A stretch of DNA of 9,799 bases, taken from positions 1 through 9,799 of the forward strand of contig CANCCF010000153.1 of assembly GCA_947374485.1 (NCBI GenBank), in the 5' to 3' direction. Position numbers and translations under genes: made by a program. The stretch is from Comamonadaceae bacterium. Lineage in GTDB: Bacteria; Pseudomonadota; Gammaproteobacteria; Burkholderiales; Burkholderiaceae_C. Under the pieces are notes generated by a model. The model searched no databases and was not told the DNA's origin. It saw only the letters and a list, made by a program, of their open reading frames with translations. Positions within the stretch are counted from its first letter, which is position 1. Every line of letters begins with the position of its first letter. This document shows positions 5,799 to 9,799 of this stretch, in pieces.

Positions 5799-6854
5799 AT
5801 GCGAACGCCTGCTGAGCATCTGCTTCGCGCATGGGAACGGCGGGGTTCGCTGGCGCTGTTGCTGCTGCCCGTCGCCCTGCTCTACCGTACCTTGTTGAGT
5901 CTGCGACGCCTGCAATACCGCACCGGAGTGCGCACACCGCAGCGCGTGGGTTGCGCTGTGATTGTGGTTGGCAATGTGGTGGCCGGTGGCGCTGGCAAAA
6001 CGCCCACCACCATCGGCATCGTGCAACACCTGCAGGGCCGTGGAATTGAAGTCGGCGTGGTGTCGCGTGGATATGGCCGCACCGACCAAGCCGTATGCGC
6101 TGTGACGCCCGCTACCGATGCAGAGGTGGCAGGTGATGAGCCCCTGCTGATTGCGCGTGCCACCCAGGCCCCGGTGTTTGTGGCAGCCCAAAGGCATGCT
6201 GCCGCAGCGGCGCTGTTGGCGGCCCACCCCAAGACCCAGGTCATCGTCTGCGATGACGGCTTGCAGCACTACGGGTTGTACCGCGATCTGGAAGTGTGCG
6301 TGTTTGATGACCGTGGCACTGGCAACGGCTGGCTGCTGCCCAGCGGCCCGCTGCGCGAGCCTTGGCCGCGTGTGCCGCTGGCCTGTGTGGGGCAGCGGGA
6401 CGACCGCCTGCTGGTGCTGCACACCGGCAGCAATCCAACTTTTGCCGGCTACCGGGCACAGCGGCAACTGGCTGCGCACGCAGTGGCGCAAGACGGCACA
6501 CAGGTGCCCCTGACCCAACTCAAGGCGTTGGAGGCGCCCTTGCTGGCTCTGGCAGGCATTGCCAGGCCTGCGCTGTTCTTTGCGTCGCTGCGCGCCTTGG
6601 GTTTGCCGCTGGCGCAAACCCTGCCCCTTCGCGATCACTTTGAGGTTTCACAGTTCGACACCGCAAGGCTGCAAGGCCACCAGGTGCTGTGTACCGAAAA
6701 AGATGCCGTCAAACTCTGGAAAGTCTGGCCCCAGGCACTGGCCGTGCCCCTGGTGCAGACCCTGGAGCCTGCTTTTCTGCTGGCGCTGGACGCCATGTTG
6801 GGTGCCGTACTGGCAGCAAAGTTATCATCCACGCATGGACACCAAACTGCTTGA
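5799..6854 (+). CDS. lpxK: Tetraacyldisaccharide 4'-kinase
   Basis: 351 residues from the ATG at 5799 (GTG at 5796 directly before it is the alternative; GGGA at 5787 serves either). It phosphorylates the 4' position of the lipid A disaccharide, on the cytoplasmic face of the inner membrane. An N-terminal hydrophobic helix (about 18-35) anchors it. The P-loop is GNVVAGGAGKT (58-68), followed by SRGYGR (89-94), CDDGLQH (151-157) and LPSGPLRE (180-187); CTEKDAVKL lies toward the C-terminus. All are LpxK landmarks. The last 20 bp overlap the next gene in another frame, which suggests coupled translation. It sits between exbD and kdsB, so two steps of lipid A and inner-core building are encoded side by side. 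Confidence 0.96.
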   Translation: MRTPAEHLLRAWERRGSLALLLLPVALLYRTLLSLRRLQYRTGVRTPQRVGCAVIVVGNVVAGGAGKTPTTIGIVQHLQGRGIEVGVVSRGYGRTDQAVCAVTPATDAEVAGDEPLLIARATQAPVFVAAQRHAAAAALLAAHPKTQVIVCDDGLQHYGLYRDLEVCVFDDRGTGNGWLLPSGPLREPWPRVPLACVGQRDDRLLVLHTGSNPTFAGYRAQRQLAAHAVAQDGTQVPLTQLKALEAPLLALAGIARPALFFASLRALGLPLAQTLPLRDHFEVSQFDTARLQGHQVLCTEKDAVKLWKVWPQALAVPLVQTLEPAFLLALDAMLGAVLAAKLSSTHGHQTA

Positions 6855-7017
6855 ACTCATTGTCTGCCCTGTCACCAAAGGGCCGCTGGAATACGACCGC
6901 GAAAAGCAGGAGCTGATCTCCCGCTCAGCCCGTCTGGCCTACCCGGTGCGCGATGGCATACCCATCTTGCTGGAGACCGAAGCACGCACACTCTCCGACG
7001 CCGAACTCGGCCTCTGA
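6835..7017 (+). CDS. YcaR/Trm112-like small protein
   Basis: 60 residues. It starts MDTKLLELIVCPVTKGPLEY and contains YPVRDGIPILLETEARTL, both diagnostic of the Trm112p-like family (UPF0434, E. coli YcaR). Full-size relatives in eukaryotes and archaea activate methyltransferases; the bacterial role is poorly defined. E. coli YcaR, from memory, has CPVC and another Cys further on, forming a zinc knuckle. Here only Cys11 remains (CPVT), so zinc binding is unlikely. The ATG at 6835 lies inside the 3' end of lpxK (20-bp overlap), with no clear ribosome site, so it probably depends on ribosomes finishing lpxK. kdsB starts 14 bp after the TGA. The same neighbourhood (lpxK, ycaR, kdsB) occurs in E. 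coli. Confidence 0.93.
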   Translation: MDTKLLELIVCPVTKGPLEYDREKQELISRSARLAYPVRDGIPILLETEARTLSDAELGL

Positions 7018-7031
7018 ATGGCCGGGTCAGC

Positions 7032-7793
7032 ATGTCCTTTACCGTTCTGATTCCTGCGCGGCTCGCTTCCACCCGCTTGCCCAACAAACCTCTGGCCGAC
7101 ATTGCGGGCATTCCCATGGTGGTGCGTGTGGCACAGCGGGTGGCGCAGGGTGTGCCGCAATCGGTGCGCATAGTGGTTGCCGCGGATGACCCCTGCATTG
7201 TTGAAGCCTGTGCGGCCTTTGGCGTGCAGGCCTTGTTGACCCGGGTGGACCATGCCTCTGGCAGTGACCGTCTGGCCGAGGCCTGTGACCTGCTGGGCCT
7301 GGCCGATGACGAGATCGTGGTGAATGTGCAGGGCGACGAGCCGCTGATTGATCCGGAACTCGTCACGGCTGTGGCCGATTTGCTGGGCCGCCACCACACG
7401 GCCAGCATGGGCACGGCGGCGCATGCGATCGATGCGGTGCAGGACTTCAAGAACCCGAACGTGGTGAAGGTGGTGTTGAACGCGGCGGGTCTCGCGCTGT
7501 ACTTCAGCCGTGCGCCCATCGCCTGGTGGCGCGACGGCTATGCCGATGGCATCCACAGCCTGGCGCAGCCCGCGCCCCTGCGCCACATTGGCATCTACTC
7601 CTACCGGGCCGGGTTCTTGCGCCTCTTTCCCACTTTGGCACAGGCACCCATGGAGGTCACCGAGGCACTCGAACAGCTGCGCGTGCTGTGGCATGGTTAC
7701 CAGATTGCGGTGCACACCAGCCTCACGGCACCGGGCGCTGGCGTGGACACGCCGCAAGACCTGGAGCGCGTGCGCAAATTCTTTGCGCCCTAG
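7032..7793 (+). CDS. kdsB: 3-deoxy-manno-octulosonate cytidylyltransferase (CMP-Kdo synthetase)
   Basis: 253 residues, normal length. It activates Kdo with CTP to CMP-Kdo for the LPS inner core, in the cytoplasm. Motifs in order: IPARLASTRLPNKPL (7-21, nucleotide binding), DHASGSDR (73-80), NVQGDEPLI (98-106, with the metal-binding Asp102), YFSRAPIAW (157-165), RHIGIYSYR (184-192), EVTEALEQLR (208-217) and GVDTPQDLE (237-245). The start is ATG 7032, 14 bp after the YcaR-like gene; the upstream GGGT is a weak ribosome site, which is compatible with translational coupling. It is the last gene of the tight exbB-kdsB run. Confidence 0.97.
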   Translation: MSFTVLIPARLASTRLPNKPLADIAGIPMVVRVAQRVAQGVPQSVRIVVAADDPCIVEACAAFGVQALLTRVDHASGSDRLAEACDLLGLADDEIVVNVQGDEPLIDPELVTAVADLLGRHHTASMGTAAHAIDAVQDFKNPNVVKVVLNAAGLALYFSRAPIAWWRDGYADGIHSLAQPAPLRHIGIYSYRAGFLRLFPTLAQAPMEVTEALEQLRVLWHGYQIAVHTSLTAPGAGVDTPQDLERVRKFFAP

Positions 7794-7837
7794 CGGGCTG
7801 CATAGCGCTCTATGTAAGTTAGCCAACAGGCACGCCA

Positions 7838-7846
7838 TGCTATTCT
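7838..7846 (+). promoter_or_regulatory. Candidate extended -10 promoter for adk
   Basis: TGC followed by TATTCT has the extended -10 form (TGn plus a hexamer with 4 of 6 consensus bases), about 79 nt upstream of the adk ATG in the 131-bp gap after kdsB. A poor -35 candidate, TTAGCC, ends 16 bp before it. The gap size itself suggests adk has its own promoter. Confidence 0.35.
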
Positions 7847-7924
7847 CAGCCGATACATTCGCGTCTGACGGCACGGTCTCAACACCGGCAGAGACACACT
7901 GTTCAAACAAAAAAGAGGGGTTCC

Positions 7925-8581
7925 ATGAGACTGATTCTGTTGGGCGCACCCGGCGCAGGCAAGGGCACGCAAGCCACTTTCATTTGCCAGAAGTACGGCA
8001 TTCCGCAAATTTCAACCGGAGACATGTTGCGCGCAGCAGTCAAGGCGGGCACGCCGCTGGGGCTGGAGGCCAAGGCCGTCATGGCTGCTGGTGGTCTGGT
8101 CAGTGACAGCCTCATCATCAATCTGGTCAAGGAGCGCCTGACACAGCCCGACTGCGCCAACGGCTTCCTGTTTGACGGCTTCCCGCGCACCATTCCGCAA
8201 GCCGACGCCATGAAGGCGGCCGGCGTGCCGCTGGACTTTGTGTTGGAGATCGATGTGCCCTTCGAGGCCATCATCGAACGCATGAGCGGGCGCCGCTCAC
8301 ACGCAGCCTCGGGCCGCACCTACCACGTCAAGTTCAACCCACCCAAGGTGGAAGGCGTGGATGACGTCACTGGCGAACCCCTGATCCAACGCGAAGACGA
8401 CAAGGAAGAAACCGTCAAAAAGCGCCTGGAGGTCTACAGCGCGCAAACCCGCCCGTTGGTGCAGTACTACTCGGAGTGGGCGCAAAAAGACCCCGCCACT
8501 GCCCCCAAGTACCGTGCCATCAGCGGCATGGGCGATGTGGATTCCATCACGGCACGCGTCTTCGAGGCTCTGTCTAGCTAA
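7925..8581 (+). CDS. adk: Adenylate kinase
   Basis: 218 residues, the long-LID bacterial form. It interconverts ATP plus AMP and two ADP, in the cytoplasm. The P-loop is GAPGAGKGT (7-15), the AMP-binding part is STGDMLR (30-36), and the catalytic motif is DGFPRT (84-89). The LID spans about 122-159 (GRRSHAASGRTYH ... PLIQREDD) and has no zinc-binding cysteines, as in other Gram-negatives. The ATG at 7925 has AGAGGGG about 5 nt upstream, a strong site. Its 3' end overlaps the 3' end of the convergent asparaginase gene by 8 bp. Confidence 0.98.
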   Translation: MRLILLGAPGAGKGTQATFICQKYGIPQISTGDMLRAAVKAGTPLGLEAKAVMAAGGLVSDSLIINLVKERLTQPDCANGFLFDGFPRTIPQADAMKAAGVPLDFVLEIDVPFEAIIERMSGRRSHAASGRTYHVKFNPPKVEGVDDVTGEPLIQREDDKEETVKKRLEVYSAQTRPLVQYYSEWAQKDPATAPKYRAISGMGDVDSITARVFEALSS

Positions 8582-9572
8582 TGTTCACCTCACGCGTCGC
8601 CAACTCCAGCATCAGGGCGATGCGGGCCTTGACTGCCGATAGGCCATAGGCCGCAAAGGTGCCAGAGTGAGAGGTGTTGGCGCTGCCCACCACCTGACCA
8701 TAGGCGCAGCGGCTCACCCGCACCACACGCACGCCCCGCTGTTGTGCCACCAGCAGGGCCGCTTCCATTTCCTTGTGCACTGTGCCATTGCCGGTGCCCG
8801 CCACAACAATGCCACGCAAGGGATCTGGTTCGTCCGCCGTCTGCAGCAGTGCGCGCACCATGGCTCCGCTGGCACCTGCATGGCTGGTTACCAGTTCCAC
8901 GCGGGGCCAGCCCTGGGCTCTTAAACCAGCGACGTCGACTCGGGTCTGCCCCACATCCGGCTCGGGCCAGCCTGACAGGAGCCGCACCTGCCCCTCCTCC
9001 ACCAGCCCCAGCGGTCCGCCCTCTCCAGAGTCAAACGCATCCACGCGGTAAGGATGCACTTTTTGCACATGTGCCGCGTTGTGGACCTTGCCAGCGCAAA
9101 CCACCAACACACCGTGTGCACCGGGCTGCAGTGCGACCGTAGCCGCATCGGCCATATTGCCGGGTCCATCGGGCGCCAGTGAACTGGCCGGGCGCATGGC
9201 GCAGGTCAGCACCAACGCCTTGTGCATCAACACATTGGGCGCCAGGGCTCGGCACAAAAAATAGGCTGTCTCCTCCAGCGTGTCGGTGCCATGCGCAACC
9301 ACTAAACCGGTGACCTCGGGCATGGCCAGGTGGTGTGATACCCGCTCCAACAGACTTAGCCAATCGGCATGCGCCAGGTCTTTGCTGTCGATCTGGCAGA
9401 CCTGCTCGGCAGTGGCCAGCGAATCACCCAGAACGGTTTGCAGGCCGGGCACAGCGCCCAGCAAATCGGCCACACCCACTTGGCCTGCCTTGTAGCCGAC
9501 GTTGTCACCAGCAGTCTGCGCGGTGCCTGCAATCGTTCCACCCATTCCCAAAAATACGATTCTTTGAACCAT
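8574..9572 (-). CDS. Asparaginase (cytoplasmic-type)
   Basis: 332 residues from the ATG at 9572, family length. It hydrolyses L-asparagine to aspartate and ammonia; relatives can also act on glutamine. First motif: FLGMGGTIAG (7-16) with the nucleophile-type Thr13. Second motif: VVAHGTDTLEET (91-102) with Thr96 and Asp97. Lys162 in CAGKVHNA fits the catalytic lysine position, and MRPASSLAPDGPGNM (126-140) is also typical. No signal peptide follows the chosen start, so it should be cytoplasmic. AGAGGG lies 9 nt upstream of the start. The frame stays open upstream to 9665, but that would run through the SOS boxes and adds no recognisable signal sequence. Type I versus type II cannot be settled by eye, so no symbol is given. 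It is divergent from lexA and convergent with adk. Confidence 0.93.
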   Translation of the reverse strand: MVQRIVFLGMGGTIAGTAQTAGDNVGYKAGQVGVADLLGAVPGLQTVLGDSLATAEQVCQIDSKDLAHADWLSLLERVSHHLAMPEVTGLVVAHGTDTLEETAYFLCRALAPNVLMHKALVLTCAMRPASSLAPDGPGNMADAATVALQPGAHGVLVVCAGKVHNAAHVQKVHPYRVDAFDSGEGGPLGLVEEGQVRLLSGWPEPDVGQTRVDVAGLRAQGWPRVELVTSHAGASGAMVRALLQTADEPDPLRGIVVAGTGNGTVHKEMEAALLVAQQRGVRVVRVSRCAYGQVVGSANTSHSGTFAAYGLSAVKARIALMLELATREVNIS

Positions 9573-9586
9573 TTCACACAACCCTC

Positions 9587-9615
9587 TTGTCAAAACAACA
9601 AAACTGTTTAAAAAT
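9587..9615 (+). promoter_or_regulatory. Candidate lexA promoter
   Basis: A TTGTCA -35 box (9587-9592) is followed 16-17 bp later by an A-rich -10 region (TAAAAA / AAAAAT, 9609-9615). The -10 lies inside the first SOS box, so LexA binding would block RNA polymerase, as expected for autoregulation. Confidence 0.45.
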
Positions 9616-9619
9616 ACAG
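9604..9619. promoter_or_regulatory. LexA (SOS) box 1, perfect consensus
   Basis: CTGTTTAAAAATACAG fits CTGT-N8-ACAG exactly, with an AT-rich centre as in the proteobacterial SOS box. It ends 75 bp before the lexA start and begins 31 bp upstream of the divergent asparaginase start. Confidence 0.9.
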
Positions 9620-9622
9620 CTA

Positions 9623-9638
9623 CTGGATGGGAAAACAG
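9623..9638. promoter_or_regulatory. LexA (SOS) box 2, one mismatch
   Basis: CTGGATGGGAAAACAG matches CTGT-N8-ACAG with one change (CTGG). It starts 19 bp after box 1. E. coli lexA also carries two tandem boxes, one of them imperfect, which supports this call. Confidence 0.65.
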
Positions 9639-9694
9639 TGTGTACAGACCCACAGCCATTTTCACCTCTTCACCTCATGCCCAAGGAGTCAAAA

Positions 9695-9799
9695 ATGCTC
9701 GAAAGTCCCAAACTCACTGCACGCCAGCAGCAGATTCTCGAACTCATCCAAGCCGCCATTGCCAGCACAGGCTCCCCCCCCACGCGCGCTGAAATTGCC
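9695..9799 (+). CDS. lexA: SOS repressor LexA, N-terminal 35 residues (partial, runs off right edge)
   Basis: The visible protein reads MLESPKLTARQQQILELIQA and continues to SPPTRAEIA at the edge. LTARQQ.IL.LI and PPTRAEIA are the hallmark of the LexA winged-helix DNA-binding domain. The ATG at 9695 has AAGGAG 6-7 nt upstream; an earlier ATG at 9677 lies before that ribosome site and is rejected. LexA represses the SOS genes and cleaves itself when stimulated by RecA filaments. Two LexA boxes upstream indicate autoregulation. The peptidase part with the Ser/Lys dyad lies outside the window. An 8-C run at 9774-9781 encodes part of SPPT. Confidence 0.95.
   Translation, partial: MLESPKLTARQQQILELIQAAIASTGSPPTRAEIA

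Noticed and set aside
5235..6638. A 467-codon open frame on the minus strand
   Set aside because: It lies opposite exbD and lpxK, both of which carry full family motifs. The frame is rich in Gln/His/Arg without recognisable domains.
7799..7816. Small hairpin CATAG-CGCT-CTATG just after kdsB as a terminator
   Set aside because: The stem is only 5-7 bp and AT-containing, and no U-tract follows, so I do not call it a terminator.
6939..7949. A 336-codon open frame on the minus strand
   Set aside because: It is opposite ycaR and kdsB and runs into the adk promoter region. It has no motif and no credible ribosome site.
9573..9665. N-terminal extension of the asparaginase to 9665, adding 31 residues with a hydrophobic stretch as a possible signal peptide
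   Set aside because: It would pass through both SOS boxes and the lexA promoter. The stretch has no clean cleavage site, and the family start just before the GGTIAG motif has its own ribosome site.

Overview
The window looks like chromosomal DNA of a high-GC betaproteobacterium in Burkholderiales, probably a Comamonadaceae relative of Rhodoferax, Polaromonas or Acidovorax. This rests on high GC at third codon positions, a cysteine-poor YcaR/Trm112 protein of the type I associate with this order, and the run xseA / exbB-exbD-lpxK-ycaR-kdsB-adk, which I recall as common there. The taxon is inferred, not tested. I see no tRNA, rRNA, CRISPR array, transposase or integrase.

Left part (1-2572, all minus strand). 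The first 655 codons of a very large, repetitive, probably type-I-secreted surface protein run off the left edge. It has no N-terminal signal peptide, a duplicated beta-rich N-terminal module, and then about 205-residue super-repeats. Upstream is a 254-bp spacer with several inverted repeats and a terminator. Next comes a 99-residue protein made only of the two terminal segments of flagellar rod/hook proteins, and then the terminator of sodB.

Centre-left (2628-4525, minus strand). sodB (iron superoxide dismutase) lies 47 bp downstream of xseA (exonuclease VII large subunit).

Centre (4699-8581, plus strand). Reading away from xseA across a 173-bp divergent spacer with a perfect DnaA-box match are exbB (TTG start), exbD, lpxK, a ycaR/Trm112-like gene and kdsB. 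These are closely packed, with a 20-bp overlap between lpxK and ycaR, so they are likely one operon. LpxK and KdsB act in lipid A and Kdo synthesis, and ExbB/ExbD form a proton-driven inner-membrane motor. adk follows after a 131-bp gap with its own candidate promoter.

Right end (8574-9799). A cytoplasmic-type asparaginase on the minus strand converges on adk, and the two coding regions overlap by 8 bp. Its start faces lexA, whose first 35 codons reach the right edge. The 122-bp spacer between them holds one perfect and one near-perfect SOS box.

The core of the window is ordinary housekeeping DNA. The parts worth a second look are the repeat architecture of the surface protein, the D0-only flagellar mini-protein, the double SOS box next to the asparaginase, and the isolated DnaA box.
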